Below are positions 37,256-45,910 of a DNA stretch of 64,000 bases, piece by piece. Source of the stretch: Pseudomonas oryzihabitans (GTDB lineage Bacteria > Pseudomonadota > Gammaproteobacteria > Pseudomonadales > Pseudomonadaceae); contig NZ_CP013987.1 in the NCBI RefSeq assembly GCF_001518815.1, positions 3,432,501 through 3,496,500 on the forward strand, written 5' to 3'. A program made the translations under genes and the position numbers. How positions within the stretch are numbered: position 1 is the first letter of the stretch; every line of letters begins with the position of its first letter. Under the pieces are notes generated by a model. It was given only the letters and a program-made list of their open reading frames with translations, was not told the DNA's origin and ran no database searches.

Positions 37256-38496
37256 GCGTCGAAGCGCCGGAACACCAGGCTGCCGTTGGTGCCACCAAAG
37301 CCGAACGAATTGGACAGCGCCACTTCGATGGGCCGCTGACGCGCCTCGTGGGGCACGAAGTCCAGATCGCAGCCGTCGCTGGGATTGTCCAGGTTGATGG
37401 TGGGCGGGGCCACCTGATCGCGCAGGGCAAGCACCGTGAAGATTGCTTCCACCGCCCCAGCGGCGCCCAGCAGGTGACCGGTCATGGACTTGGTGGAACT
37501 CACGCTCAGGCGCTTGGCCTGCTCGCCGAACACCTGCTTGAGGGCCGCCACTTCGGCTAGGTCACCGGCCGGCGTGGAGGTGCCGTGGGCATTGACGTAG
37601 TCGACCGCTTCCGGCGCGATGCCGGCGTCCTTGAGCGTCGCCCGCATGCAGCGGGCAGCGCCCGCGCCGTCTTCCGGCGGGGCCGTCATGTGGAAGGCAT
37701 CCGCGCTCATGCCGAAGCCGATCAGCTCGGCATAGATACGAGCGCCTCGCGCCTTGGCGTGCTCGTAGTCTTCCAGCACCAGAGCGCCAGCACCGTCGGA
37801 CAGCACGAAGCCGTCACGATCGCGGTCCCAGGGACGGCTGGCGCGGGTCGGATCGTCGTTACGGGTCGACAGGGCACGAGCCGCGCCGAAACCACCAAGA
37901 CCCAGACCCGAAGTCGCCATCTCCGAACCGCCGGCGACCATGACATCGGCCTCACCGTAGGCGATGTTGCGCGCCGCCATGCCGATGCAGTGCGTCGCCG
38001 TAGTACAGGCGGTGGCGATGGCATAGTTGGGACCCTGCAGACCCAGGTGGATCGACAGGAAACCGGACACCATGTTGATGATGGAGCCCGGTACGAAAAA
38101 GGGAGAAATACGGCGCGGACCCTGTTCGAGCAGCGACTGGCAATTCGCCTCGATATTGGTCAGCCCGCCGATGCCGGAACCCATGGCGACACCCATGCGC
38201 TCGCGATTGCCATCGTTGACTTCGATACCGCTGTCACGCATGGCCTGGAAGCTGGCAGCGAGACCGTATTGGATGAATAGATCCAGCTTGCGGGCTTCTT
38301 TCGCGGACAGATATTGCTCCACGTCGAATCCCTTGACCGATCCACCGATCCGCGTGCTGAAGGCAGAGACGTCCATATGCTCGATCGGCGCAATACCGCT
38401 GCGACCGGCCAGGATGCCCTCCCAGCTGCTCGCGACGTCGGCGCCAAGCGGCGATACCATGCCCATACCCGTGATCACGACACGTCTACGCGACAC
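37252..38496 (-). CDS. fabF: 3-oxoacyl-[acyl-carrier-protein] synthase II
   Basis: Elongating ketosynthase of type II fatty acid synthesis. The 414 residues carry the Cys-His-His triad: Cys164 in [14 protein letters not shown], His in [14 protein letters not shown], and His in [17 protein letters not shown]; the C-terminal glycine-rich loop is [16 protein letters not shown] chose the GTG at 38496 ([12 protein letters not shown]) because GAGGAG lies at the right distance; the frame extends to 38529 without a site. Follows acpP, with a hairpin between them. Confidence 0.96.
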   Translation of the reverse strand: MSRRRVVITGMGMVSPLGADVASSWEGILAGRSGIAPIEHMDVSAFSTRIGGSVKGFDVEQYLSAKEARKLDLFIQYGLAASFQAMRDSGIEVNDGNRERMGVAMGSGIGGLTNIEANCQSLLEQGPRRISPFFVPGSIINMVSGFLSIHLGLQGPNYAIATACTTATHCIGMAARNIAYGEADVMVAGGSEMATSGLGLGGFGAARALSTRNDDPTRASRPWDRDRDGFVLSDGAGALVLEDYEHAKARGARIYAELIGFGMSADAFHMTAPPEDGAGAARCMRATLKDAGIAPEAVDYVNAHGTSTPAGDLAEVAALKQVFGEQAKRLSVSSTKSMTGHLLGAAGAVEAIFTVLALRDQVAPPTINLDNPSDGCDLDFVPHEARQRPIEVALSNSFGFGGTNGSLVFRRFDA

Positions 38497-38577
38497 ACCC
38501 AACTCCTCTTGTCCTTCCGGGGCGGCCACCCCACTTTAAAAAAGCCGATTCCATCGATCTTGATCATCGACCTAAAG

Positions 38578-38613
38578 AAAAGCCGCACGCCCTACAGGAC
38601 GTGCGGCTTCTTG
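38578..38613 (-). terminator. Terminator or attenuator between acpP and fabF
   Basis: On the minus strand, AGCCGCACG-TCCTGTAGGG-CGTGCGGCT followed by TTTCTTT. It lies just after the acpP stop, so it would raise acpP mRNA relative to fabF. Confidence 0.75.
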
Positions 38614-38633
38614 TGTCCGAAACTAGCGGCTAC

Positions 38634-38870
38634 TTATTGCTGGTGAGCAACGATGTAGTCGATAGCTTCCTGGACGGTGGTGATCTTCTCAGCCTGCTCG
38701 TCCGGGATTTCGGTCTCGAATTCCTCTTCCAGAGCCATCACCAGTTCGACGGTGTCAAGGGAGTCGGCGCCCAGATCCTCGACGAAGGAAGCGCTGTTGG
38801 TAACTTCCTCTTCCTTCACGCCGAGCTGCTCAGCGACGATCTTCTTAACGCGTTCTTCGATGGTGCTCAT
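38634..38870 (-). CDS. acpP: Acyl carrier protein
   Basis: A 78-residue acidic protein. Ser37 in [19 protein letters not shown] is the phosphopantetheine site. It carries acyl intermediates of fatty acid synthesis. ATG at 38870, AGGAG upstream. It has its own strong promoter (38922-38949) as well as fabG upstream, which explains the high, independent expression normally seen for acpP. Confidence 0.98.
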   Translation of the reverse strand: MSTIEERVKKIVAEQLGVKEEEVTNSASFVEDLGADSLDTVELVMALEEEFETEIPDEQAEKITTVQEAIDYIVAHQQ

Positions 38871-38921
38871 ACCGTGTTCTCACTCCTAAAGGAAAAATCC
38901 GCACAACGGATTGCGCGTAAG

Positions 38922-38949
38922 TGTATAGAAAGGGATTTCCGAATTTCAA
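38922..38949 (-). promoter_or_regulatory. Predicted sigma70 promoter of acpP
   Basis: On the minus strand, TTGAAA (38949-38944), 16 nt, TATACA (38927-38922). Start near 38915, leader about 45 nt with AGGAG before the ATG. Confidence 0.7.
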
Positions 38950-39037
38950 GCTGACGCGACATCAAGACGTATGCGCGGCCATTGCTGGTCCGACAGTTTA
39001 CCAGCTTAGCGCAATAGCCGCGCGGGGGTAACGCCGG

Positions 39038-39781
39038 TCAGCTCATGTACATTCCGCCGTTCACGGGGATCGTGGCCCCGGTCACATAGGCAGCGCCCTC
39101 ACCGGCCAGGAAGCCGACCACCTTGGCGATTTCGTCGGCCTGGCCGAGGCGACCGGCAGGAATCTGGGTCAGCAGCGCGGTGCGCTGGGCTTCCGGCAGC
39201 TCACGAGTCATGTCGGTGTCGATGAAACCCGGCGCCACGGCATTGACGGTGATGTTGCGCGAACCTACCTCACGAGCCAGCGCCCGGGTGAAGCCCTCGA
39301 GGCCGGCCTTGGCGGCAGCATAGTTCGCCTGACCGGCGTTGCCCATGGCCCCGACCACCGAACCGATGCTGACGATACGACCCCAGCGACCCTTGGTCAT
39401 ACCCTTGAGCACGGCCTTGGAGAGGCGGAACAGGCTGTTGAGGTTGGTATCGATCACGTCGTACCACTCATCGTCCTTCATCCGCAGCATCAGGTTGTCG
39501 CGGGTGATGCCGGCGTTGTTGACCAGGATCGACGGGGCACCGAATTGCGCCTGGACCTGCTCGAGGGCGGTCGCGACGGAGGCGTTGTCGGACACATTGA
39601 GCACCAGGCCGGTGCCCTCGATGCCATTGGCCTTGAGCGACTCGGCGATGCGCTGGGCGCCCGCCTCGCTGGTCGCGGTGCCGATCACGGTGGCGCCGAG
39701 CCGACCCAGTTCCAGGGCGATGGCTTGACCGATGCCACGCGTGGCGCCCGTGACCAGGGCGACCTTACCTTGCAGACTCAT
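39038..39781 (-). CDS. fabG: 3-oxoacyl-[acyl-carrier-protein] reductase
   Basis: NADPH-dependent short-chain reductase of the fatty acid cycle. The 247 residues carry TGATRGIG (11-18) for the cofactor, NNAG near 88-91, and the Ser141, Tyr154, Lys158 triad in SIGSVVGAMGNAGQANYAAA. C-terminal AYVTGATIPVNGGMYMS is characteristic. ATG at 39781, 15 bp after fabD; operon fabD-fabG-acpP-fabF. Confidence 0.97.
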   Translation of the reverse strand: MSLQGKVALVTGATRGIGQAIALELGRLGATVIGTATSEAGAQRIAESLKANGIEGTGLVLNVSDNASVATALEQVQAQFGAPSILVNNAGITRDNLMLRMKDDEWYDVIDTNLNSLFRLSKAVLKGMTKGRWGRIVSIGSVVGAMGNAGQANYAAAKAGLEGFTRALAREVGSRNITVNAVAPGFIDTDMTRELPEAQRTALLTQIPAGRLGQADEIAKVVGFLAGEGAAYVTGATIPVNGGMYMS

Positions 39782-39796
39782 CTCGTTTTCCTCGAT

Positions 39797-40732
39797 TCAA
39801 AAAGCCGCACGAGCGGCGGCGAAGGCATCAGGGGTGTCCAGGGCCAGCGTTTCCACGCCCTTGACGCATCTCTTGTTCAGACCGGCCAGCACCTTGCCGG
39901 GGCCACACTCCACCAGATGGGTGACGCCCTGGGCAGCCAGGTACTGCACGGATTCGACCCAGCGTACCGGGCTGTACAGCTGAGCCAGCAGATCCTGCTG
40001 GAGGCTGGCCAGATCGGTATTGACGCCGGCATTGACGTTTTGCACCACCGGAATCTCCGGCTGGCTCCAGCTGCAGCCGCGCACGTCCTCGGCGAAACGC
40101 TCCGCCGCCGGACGCATCAGCTCGCAGTGAGAGGGCACGCTGACCGGCAGGGCCACGGCGCGCTTGGCACCCAGCCCCTTGCACGCCTCGATGGCGCGCT
40201 CCACCGCAGCGGCGGAACCGGCGATCACCACCTGGCCCGGGGCATTGAAATTGACCGCACTCACGACGTCGCCCTGGGCGGCTTCGGCGCAAGCTGCCAG
40301 CACCTGAGCGTCTTCCAGGCCCAGGATGGCGGCCATACCGCCCTGCCCGGCCGGGACGGCCTGCTGCATCAGCTCACCACGACGCGCCACCAGGCGCACC
40401 GCCTCGGCGAACGGCAGGCTGCCGGCGGCGACCAGTGCCGAATACTCACCCAGGCTGTGACCGGCAACGTAGGCGGGCTTGGCGCCTCCTTCAGCCAACC
40501 ACAGCCGCCAGAGCGCGATGGAGGCGGTCAGGATGGCGGGCTGGGTACGGTCGGTCTGGTTGAGCGACTCCTGGGGGCCCTGCTGGGTCAGCGCCCAGAG
40601 GTCATAGCCGAGGACGGCGGATGCTTCCGCGAAGGTTTCACCGATCAGCGCGTGGTGCGTGGCCAGCTCACCCAGCATGCTTAGGGCCTGGGAACCCTGA
40701 CCGGGAAAGACGAAAGCGAGAGAGGCAGACAT
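39797..40732 (-). CDS. fabD: Malonyl-CoA:ACP transacylase
   Basis: Loads malonyl groups onto ACP. The 311 residues carry the nucleophile Ser93 in GHSLGEYSAL, the N-terminal FVFPGQGSQ loop, Arg in VARRGELMQQAV, His in PVSVPSHCELM, and the C-terminal GPGKVLAGLNKR. ATG at 40732. It is 82 bp downstream of plsX and upstream of fabG on the same strand. Confidence 0.96.
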   Translation of the reverse strand: MSASLAFVFPGQGSQALSMLGELATHHALIGETFAEASAVLGYDLWALTQQGPQESLNQTDRTQPAILTASIALWRLWLAEGGAKPAYVAGHSLGEYSALVAAGSLPFAEAVRLVARRGELMQQAVPAGQGGMAAILGLEDAQVLAACAEAAQGDVVSAVNFNAPGQVVIAGSAAAVERAIEACKGLGAKRAVALPVSVPSHCELMRPAAERFAEDVRGCSWSQPEIPVVQNVNAGVNTDLASLQQDLLAQLYSPVRWVESVQYLAAQGVTHLVECGPGKVLAGLNKRCVKGVETLALDTPDAFAAARAAF

Positions 40733-40814
40733 AGGCAGGTCTCTTGTAGGTCCATTGCCGGCGAAACCGCGGTTCCGCCACTGACAGACTGAGATGTCGG
40801 TGTCGACCGGTCGG

Positions 40815-41777
40815 TCACACCGCTTTCAGAGCCGCCAAGTTTAACCGGATACGCTCGGGGAGATCAGTCTCCACATCGCGCAGCGCGCGCTCGATGGCCT
40901 GAACGAGACCGACTTCGCCTGCCGCGCCATGACTCTTCACCACTACCGCATTCAAGCCGAGAAAGCTCGCGCCGTTGCGCAGCTCCGGATCCCAGTGACG
41001 AAAACGCCGGGCCAGCCAGGGCTGCAGCAGCCGACGTTCGAGCCAGGAGGCCGTGCCGCTGCGCTCGACCAGCAGGCGCAGCAAGGCCTCGCCGGACTTG
41101 AGCACGGCGTTGCCGGTGAAGCCGTCACAGACCACCACATCCGCGACGGCGGCATAGAGATCGCTACCCTCGACGAAGCCGATGAAATCGAACGCCGGAC
41201 TCTGGGCGAGGCGGCGCGCCGCCTCTTGAATCACCGGCGTGCCCTTGCCCGGCTCCCGCCCGACATTGAGCAGCGCCACCCTGGGCCGGGCCAGGCCGCG
41301 CGCCTGGGCCGCACCCGCGCCCAGACAGGCGAACTGCACCAGCTGCTCGGCTGTGGTGTCCAGGTTCGCACCGAGATCGAGCAGCAGCGTCTGATGCTCT
41401 CCCCGCCCCGGCAGCGCCGACATCATGGCGGGCCGGTCGATCTCCGGCAGCGTCCCGAGCAGCAGCCGCGCGAGCGCCATCCAGGCCCCGGTATTGCCGG
41501 CACTCAGACAGCCATGGGCACGCCCGTGCTGAACCGCTTCGAGGGCGGCATGCATGGAGGTACGGGCGCGACTGCGCACCACCGTGGCGGGTCTTTCGTC
41601 AGGCCCGACGAGGGAGTCGACGTATTCGAAGTCCAGGCGAGCGGCAAGGGAAGCAGGCGGTGACCAGGCCGACAGGGCGTCGCGCTGACCACAGAGGAGA
41701 AGACGTAAGGCGGGGAAACGCTCGAGAGCGCTGAGTGAAGCAGGAACAATGCAGCGGGGACCGAAGTCCCCGCCCAT
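40815..41777 (-). CDS. plsX: Phosphate acyltransferase PlsX (start codon unusual)
   Basis: Makes acyl-phosphate from acyl-ACP for phospholipid synthesis. Visible motifs are MGGDFGPRCIVPA, AHGCLSAGNTGAWMALARLL, LLDLGANLDTTAEQLVQFAC, VALLNVGREPGKGTPVIQEA, VVCDGFTGNAVLKSGEALLR and ASFLGLNAVVVKSHGAAG. The coordinates given begin at the first canonical start, ATG 41777 (320 aa). That leaves out the conserved first strand: the codons just before it read IEIVIAIDA, which matches the PlsX N-terminus, and run in frame back to the rpmF stop with no ATG, GTG or TTG. True initiation may be at an ATC (41804 or 41798). Confidence 0.92.
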   Translation of the reverse strand: MGGDFGPRCIVPASLSALERFPALRLLLCGQRDALSAWSPPASLAARLDFEYVDSLVGPDERPATVVRSRARTSMHAALEAVQHGRAHGCLSAGNTGAWMALARLLLGTLPEIDRPAMMSALPGRGEHQTLLLDLGANLDTTAEQLVQFACLGAGAAQARGLARPRVALLNVGREPGKGTPVIQEAARRLAQSPAFDFIGFVEGSDLYAAVADVVVCDGFTGNAVLKSGEALLRLLVERSGTASWLERRLLQPWLARRFRHWDPELRNGASFLGLNAVVVKSHGAAGEVGLVQAIERALRDVETDLPERIRLNLAALKAV

Positions 41778-41810
41778 TGCATCGATCGCGATGACGATTT
41801 CGATCGAGGA

Positions 41811-41993
41811 TTACTCGTCGGAACCCTTGTCGATCACTTTGCGACCGCGGTAGAAACCGTCGGGCGACACGTGGTGGCGCAGGTGAACTTCACCAGTGCT
41901 CTTTTCCACGGACAGAGCGTTCGGTTCGAGAGCGTCGTGCGAACGACGCATGTCACGAGCGGAACGGGATTTTTTGTTCTGCTGAACAGCCAT
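41811..41993 (-). CDS. rpmF: 50S ribosomal protein L32
   Basis: A 60-residue ribosomal protein bL32: [20 protein letters not shown] then [20 protein letters not shown]. It has no cysteines, so it is the zinc-independent form. ATG at 41993, 10 bp after yceD. Its stop codon is in the same reading frame as plsX downstream. Confidence 0.97.
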   Translation of the reverse strand: MAVQQNKKSRSARDMRRSHDALEPNALSVEKSTGEVHLRHHVSPDGFYRGRKVIDKGSDE

Positions 41994-42003
41994 GATTTAA
42001 CTC

Positions 42004-42531
42004 CTAAACGTTTGGGTCACGCTTCAACTGCGCAAGTACACTGAACGGGTTGGGTCGCTTTTCCTCGTCCGCCGGCTCTTCGGGCGCCTCGAAACCTTCA
42101 GGATGCTGGCAAGCCCCTTCTGGATGCGCAGGGATGATCGGCAGAGCGAGCAGCAGCTCCTCTTCGACCAAGCCATGCAGATCCAGTGGATCTTCACCAA
42201 CCTCCAGGGCATCGTATCCCTGTGGCAAGGCATCGGCCGACTGCCCCTCCCAGAGCACGGCGAAATCGAATTCGCTGTGGATGGGAAGCACTGCCGGCTC
42301 CAGACAACGCTGGCAGATCATCTCGACCTCGGTATCGAGGACACCGTGGATGACGTACTGCCGCTGTTGATCACGCCCGAAGTCGAGGACGACGGCTACC
42401 GCGCCTTCGGACTTCACGAGCTGCTCGCCGACACGCCGCATGTTCGCGAGAGGCAGCTCACCCTTGAGGGTTACGCCGCGATCCGCCAATTTGCGAGGAT
42501 CGACCTGAGGTGGAATTGGCCCATTCAACAT
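42004..42531 (-). CDS. yceD: YceD family protein (DUF177), 23S rRNA accumulation protein
   Basis: A 175-residue protein of the YceD/DUF177 family, linked to 23S rRNA accumulation. It has the conserved CQRC core (VEMICQRCLEPAVLPIHSEF) followed by FDFAVLW, and the acidic DPLDLHGLVEEELLLALPII. It is co-transcribed with rpmF. The ATG at 42531 lies only 9 nt after a perfect TATAAT, so the mRNA would be leaderless or nearly so, and no ribosome site is present. N-terminus MLNGPIPPQVDPRKLADRG matches family members as I recall them, supporting this start. Confidence 0.93.
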   Translation of the reverse strand: MLNGPIPPQVDPRKLADRGVTLKGELPLANMRRVGEQLVKSEGAVAVVLDFGRDQQRQYVIHGVLDTEVEMICQRCLEPAVLPIHSEFDFAVLWEGQSADALPQGYDALEVGEDPLDLHGLVEEELLLALPIIPAHPEGACQHPEGFEAPEEPADEEKRPNPFSVLAQLKRDPNV

Positions 42532-42540
42532 AAGCGCGCC

Positions 42541-42568
42541 ATTATAGGGACGGCCTTACGGCTGTCAA
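42541..42568 (-). promoter_or_regulatory. Perfect-consensus sigma70 promoter of yceD-rpmF-plsX
   Basis: On the minus strand, TTGACA (42568-42563), 16 nt, TATAAT (42546-42541): both hexamers are exact. The yceD ATG begins 10 nt past the -10 element, so transcription should start 1-4 nt before the start codon. Confidence 0.85.
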
Positions 42569-42630
42569 AGGAAATTAACCCCGAAGCGACTCCGACCGAC
42601 CTTTGGTCGACCTCGCCCGAGAACAAACTG

Positions 42631-43209
42631 ATGCCCCGTATTCTACTCGCTTCCAGCTCGCCTTACCGCCGCCAATTGCTGGAAAGGCTCTGCTTGCCCT
42701 TCGCTCACCAGTCGCCCGATATCGATGAAACGCCTCTACCAGGCGAGCACCCTCGCGATCTGGTGGAGCGGCTGGCCAGACTCAAGGCCGCCGCCCTGGG
42801 CAACCAGTCAGACCATACGCTCGTCATCGGCTCGGATCAGGCGACCGCCATCGAGGGCGAGATTCTTGGCAAGCCCCTGAGCCACGACCGTGCCCACCAG
42901 CAACTGGCCCGAGCCAGTGGCCGGACGCTGGTGTTCCATACCGGCCTCGCGGTGCTGGACAGCCGGACTGGTGAATGCCGGAGCGAGGTGGTGGATTTCC
43001 AGGTCCGCTTTCGGCCGCTGGATGCTGCGACAATCGACCGCTACCTGCTGGCGGAGCAACCCTACGATTGCGCCGGCAGTTTCAAGGCCGAAGGCCTCGG
43101 TATTGCCCTTTTCGAAGCCATGCAGGGGGACGATCCGACCAGCCTGATCGGCCTCCCCCTCATTCGCCTGACCGCATTGCTGCGCGAAGCGGGTCTGCAG
43201 GTGCCTTAG
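42631..43209 (+). CDS. yceF: Maf-family nucleotide pyrophosphatase (YceF-like, 7-methyl-GTP)
   Basis: A 192-residue house-cleaning pyrophosphatase that hydrolyses non-canonical nucleotides such as m7GTP. It has the ILLASSSPYRRQLLERL loop (4-20), SPDIDETP, LVIGSDQATAIEGEILGKPL, and CAGSFKAEGLGIALFEAMQG; these match E. coli YceF more closely than YhdE (Maf proper). ATG at 42631. It is divergent from yceD and convergent with sppA. Confidence 0.93.
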   Translation: MPRILLASSSPYRRQLLERLCLPFAHQSPDIDETPLPGEHPRDLVERLARLKAAALGNQSDHTLVIGSDQATAIEGEILGKPLSHDRAHQQLARASGRTLVFHTGLAVLDSRTGECRSEVVDFQVRFRPLDAATIDRYLLAEQPYDCAGSFKAEGLGIALFEAMQGDDPTSLIGLPLIRLTALLREAGLQVP

Positions 43210-43230
43210 GCCACCCACAGACCATGCCGG

Positions 43231-44223
43231 CTAACGCAGCATCGGACCCTGCCAGCCCATATAGAGAGCAAGACGCTCGGCGACGCTGGCGCCCAGGCGC
43301 TTGGCAAAGCGATCGAAGGGAGAGTCTTCCTGGGTGAAGTCCACCAGGCGCTCCTCCTTGACCACGTCCCGCGCCACATAGCTGGTGCTGCCGAGGCCAT
43401 CGATCAGCCCGAGGGACAACGCCTGCTCGCCGGACCAGACCAGACCGGAGAACAGCTCCGGATGACCCTCGACCTTGAGGCGATCACCGCGACCTTTCTT
43501 GACGCTGTCGATGAACTGCTGGTGGGTGGTATCCAGCACCTGCTGCCAGAAGCGGGTTTCTTCGGACTTCTGCGGCTGGAAGGGATCCAGGAAGGCCTTG
43601 TGCTCGCCGGAGGTATAGACCCGCCGCTCCACGCCCAGCTTTTCCATGGTGCCGACGAAGCCAAAGGAAGCCGCCGTCACGCCGATGGAGCCGACCAGGC
43701 TGGCCTTGTCGGCATAGATGGCATCGGCCGCACTGGCCACATAGTAGGCGCCCGAGGCCCCCAGATCGGTGATCACCGCGTACAGCTTGATGTCCGGATG
43801 CAGGCCACGCAGCCGCTTGATCTCGTCATAGATGTAGCCGGATTGCACTGGACTGCCGCCCGGGCTGTTGATACGCAGCACCACACCGCGGGTGTTGCTG
43901 TCGTCAAAGGCCTTGCGCAGCGCCGTCACGACATTGTCGGCACTGGCCTTCTCGTCATCAGCGATCACGCCCTTGAGTTCGATGAGCGCGGTATGGGCGC
44001 CAGACTCGGTCACCCCGCCCTTCTTGCCCAGGGACAGCAGGGGCGTGAACAGCACCAGCATGACGATCAGATAGGCGAAGGTCAGCAGCTTGAAAAAGAT
44101 GCCCCAACGCCGTGCCCGCCGCTGCTCGCGCACACTGGCGAGCATGGTCTTCTCGATCAGGGCCCAAGTCTTGTCGTCCGTCGGGCGCGAACGCCCGCTG
44201 TCTTCTTTCCACTCGTCAGCCAT
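43231..44223 (-). CDS. sppA: Signal peptide peptidase SppA (S49 family)
   Basis: A 330-residue membrane peptidase of the short, single-domain type. The membrane anchor is near 40-60 (FFKLLTFAYLIVMLVLFTPL). The catalytic Ser is in DLGASGAYYVASAADAIYA and the Lys in DKASLVGSIGV; LRINSPGGSPVQSGYIYDEI is the oxyanion region. It degrades cleaved signal peptides. The ATG at 44223 overlaps the 3' end of the HAD phosphatase gene by 8 bp. Confidence 0.94.
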   Translation of the reverse strand: MADEWKEDSGRSRPTDDKTWALIEKTMLASVREQRRARRWGIFFKLLTFAYLIVMLVLFTPLLSLGKKGGVTESGAHTALIELKGVIADDEKASADNVVTALRKAFDDSNTRGVVLRINSPGGSPVQSGYIYDEIKRLRGLHPDIKLYAVITDLGASGAYYVASAADAIYADKASLVGSIGVTAASFGFVGTMEKLGVERRVYTSGEHKAFLDPFQPQKSEETRFWQQVLDTTHQQFIDSVKKGRGDRLKVEGHPELFSGLVWSGEQALSLGLIDGLGSTSYVARDVVKEERLVDFTQEDSPFDRFAKRLGASVAERLALYMGWQGPMLR

Positions 44224-44902
44224 GCCCACTCTCACTCCTGACCACAACATTGTCACCCAGCCATAGCGCCAGGTCCGCGAAAGCTTCGATCACCAGGCGC
44301 GGCCCGAAATCCCTCAGGACCTCGACCGGCTGGGCACCATAGGCGACCCCGACCGCATCGACCCCGGCGCGCCGGGCCATCTCCAGGTCGAACACCGCAT
44401 CCCCCACCAGCAGGGCACGTTCCGGCGCCACACCGCAATGGGCGAGGATCTCCTGCACCATCTGCGGATCGGGTTTGCCGGCCGCCTCGTCGGCGCAGCG
44501 GGTAATGTCGAAGAAGTCACTTAGGCCATGCTGCTGCAGCGAGCGAGCCAGGCCACGACGGCTCTTTCCGGTCGCCACGGCCAGTTGATAACCCTGGGCG
44601 CGAAAGCGCTGCAGACCACTCATCACCTCAGGAAACAGCGGCGACGCCTCCTGCTCGCGACGGACGAATTCGGCACTGTAGGCATCGCGAAAGCCCTCGA
44701 TCTGCGCCTGGGTCACCAGGTGTGGATAGAGGGTCTGGATCGCCGCTACCAGCTCCAGGCCGATGATGCCCTTGATGGCCACATCGCTGCGAGGCGGCAG
44801 CCCAAGCGTCTCGGCCGCCACGTGCATCACTTCGACGATCCGGCCGATGGAGTCAGCCAGGGTGCCGTCCCAGTCGAAGATCAGCAGCTGATAATCAGGC
44901 AT
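44216..44902 (-). CDS. HAD-family hydrolase (phosphoglycolate phosphatase-like)
   Basis: A 228-residue HAD phosphatase. Motif I is [13 protein letters not shown] (nucleophile Asp), motif II is [15 protein letters not shown], motif III Lys is in [13 protein letters not shown], and motif IV is [21 protein letters not shown] helical cap lies between motifs I and II. Gph/PGP-like; substrate not known. The ATG at 44902 overlaps the rluC 3' end by 8 bp, and its own stop overlaps sppA by 8 bp, so rluC-HAD-sppA is one coupled operon. Confidence 0.93.
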   Translation of the reverse strand: MPDYQLLIFDWDGTLADSIGRIVEVMHVAAETLGLPPRSDVAIKGIIGLELVAAIQTLYPHLVTQAQIEGFRDAYSAEFVRREQEASPLFPEVMSGLQRFRAQGYQLAVATGKSRRGLARSLQQHGLSDFFDITRCADEAAGKPDPQMVQEILAHCGVAPERALLVGDAVFDLEMARRAGVDAVGVAYGAQPVEVLRDFGPRLVIEAFADLALWLGDNVVVRSESGHG

Positions 44903-45848
44903 CCAGACGCTCCAGCGTCTGACTCCAGGTGCTATCGACCGGCGCTTCCAGTCGCAGCTGGCCACCTTCCGGTAACGGAATCACCAGGCTCGCCGAATGC
45001 AGGAACAGCCGCTTGCCACCCAGGTCGCGGATCTCCTGGGAAAAGGCCTCGTCGCCGTACTTGGGATCGCCGGCGATGGCATGTCCGGCATGACGGGCAT
45101 GGACACGGATCTGGTGGGTACGGCCGGTCACCGGCCGCGCCTCGACCAGGGTGGCGAATTCGCCATAGCGGCGCAGGACGCGAAATTCAGTGAGCGCCTC
45201 CTTGCCCTCGTCGTTGACTTCGACCATGCGCTCGCCGGATCTGAGGGTGTTCTTCAGCAGCGGCGCATTGATCTTCTTCTTGGCCGCCGGCCAGTGGCCG
45301 CGCACCAGGGCGTGATAGCGCTTGTCCACGCCGTCGCCGCGCAGTTGCTCGTGCAGGAAGCGCAGCATGCTGCGCTTCTTGGCGATCATCAGCAGTCCCG
45401 AGGTATCCCGGTCGAGGCGATGGACCAGCTCGATGTCGCGGGCATCGGGACGCAGCTGGCGAAAGACTTCGATGACGCCGCCAGACAGGCCACTGCCACC
45501 GTGCACGGCGATGCCGGCCGGCTTGTTGATGACGATGAGGGCCTTGTCCTCGTGAACGATGGAGTCCTCCAGGCGCTCGAGCAGTCCTCTGGCCAGGGGT
45601 GCCGGCTCATCGGGCTCGGACAGCCGCAGGGGCGGCACCCGGATCTGGTCACCGGCCTGCAGGCGGTAGTCAGGCTTGATGCGGCCCTTGTTCACCCGCA
45701 CTTCACCCTTGCGCAGGATGCGATAGATGAGGGTCTTGGGCGCGCCCTTGAGCTGGGTACGCAGGAAGTTGTCGATACGCTGGCCGGCATAGTCGGCGGG
45801 CACATCGAGCAGTTGAACGCCGGTGCTGGGAGAGGGAGGCTTAGTCAT
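44895..45848 (-). CDS. rluC: 23S rRNA pseudouridine synthase RluC
   Basis: Modifies uridines 955, 2504 and 2580 of 23S rRNA in E. coli. The 317 residues have an N-terminal S4 domain ([20 protein letters not shown], then [20 protein letters not shown]). The RluA catalytic domain has the Asp in [19 protein letters not shown], and further [20 protein letters not shown]. The ATG at 45848 matches the usual length; the frame upstream is open but overlaps the rne promoter. Confidence 0.95.
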   Translation of the reverse strand: MTKPPSPSTGVQLLDVPADYAGQRIDNFLRTQLKGAPKTLIYRILRKGEVRVNKGRIKPDYRLQAGDQIRVPPLRLSEPDEPAPLARGLLERLEDSIVHEDKALIVINKPAGIAVHGGSGLSGGVIEVFRQLRPDARDIELVHRLDRDTSGLLMIAKKRSMLRFLHEQLRGDGVDKRYHALVRGHWPAAKKKINAPLLKNTLRSGERMVEVNDEGKEALTEFRVLRRYGEFATLVEARPVTGRTHQIRVHARHAGHAIAGDPKYGDEAFSQEIRDLGGKRLFLHSASLVIPLPEGGQLRLEAPVDSTWSQTLERLDA

Positions 45849-45875
45849 GGGGGAATGATAGCAATTTTCCCTTAT

Positions 45876-45904
45876 TTGAAGCACTTAAAGCTTGCTGCTA
45901 TAGT
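45876..45904 (+). promoter_or_regulatory. Predicted sigma70 promoter of rne
   Basis: TTGAAG (45876-45881), 17 nt, TATAGT (45899-45904), start near 45911. It is 28 bp from the divergent rluC ATG and 650 bp before the rne ATG. Confidence 0.65.
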
Positions 45905-45910
45905 CCGGAG

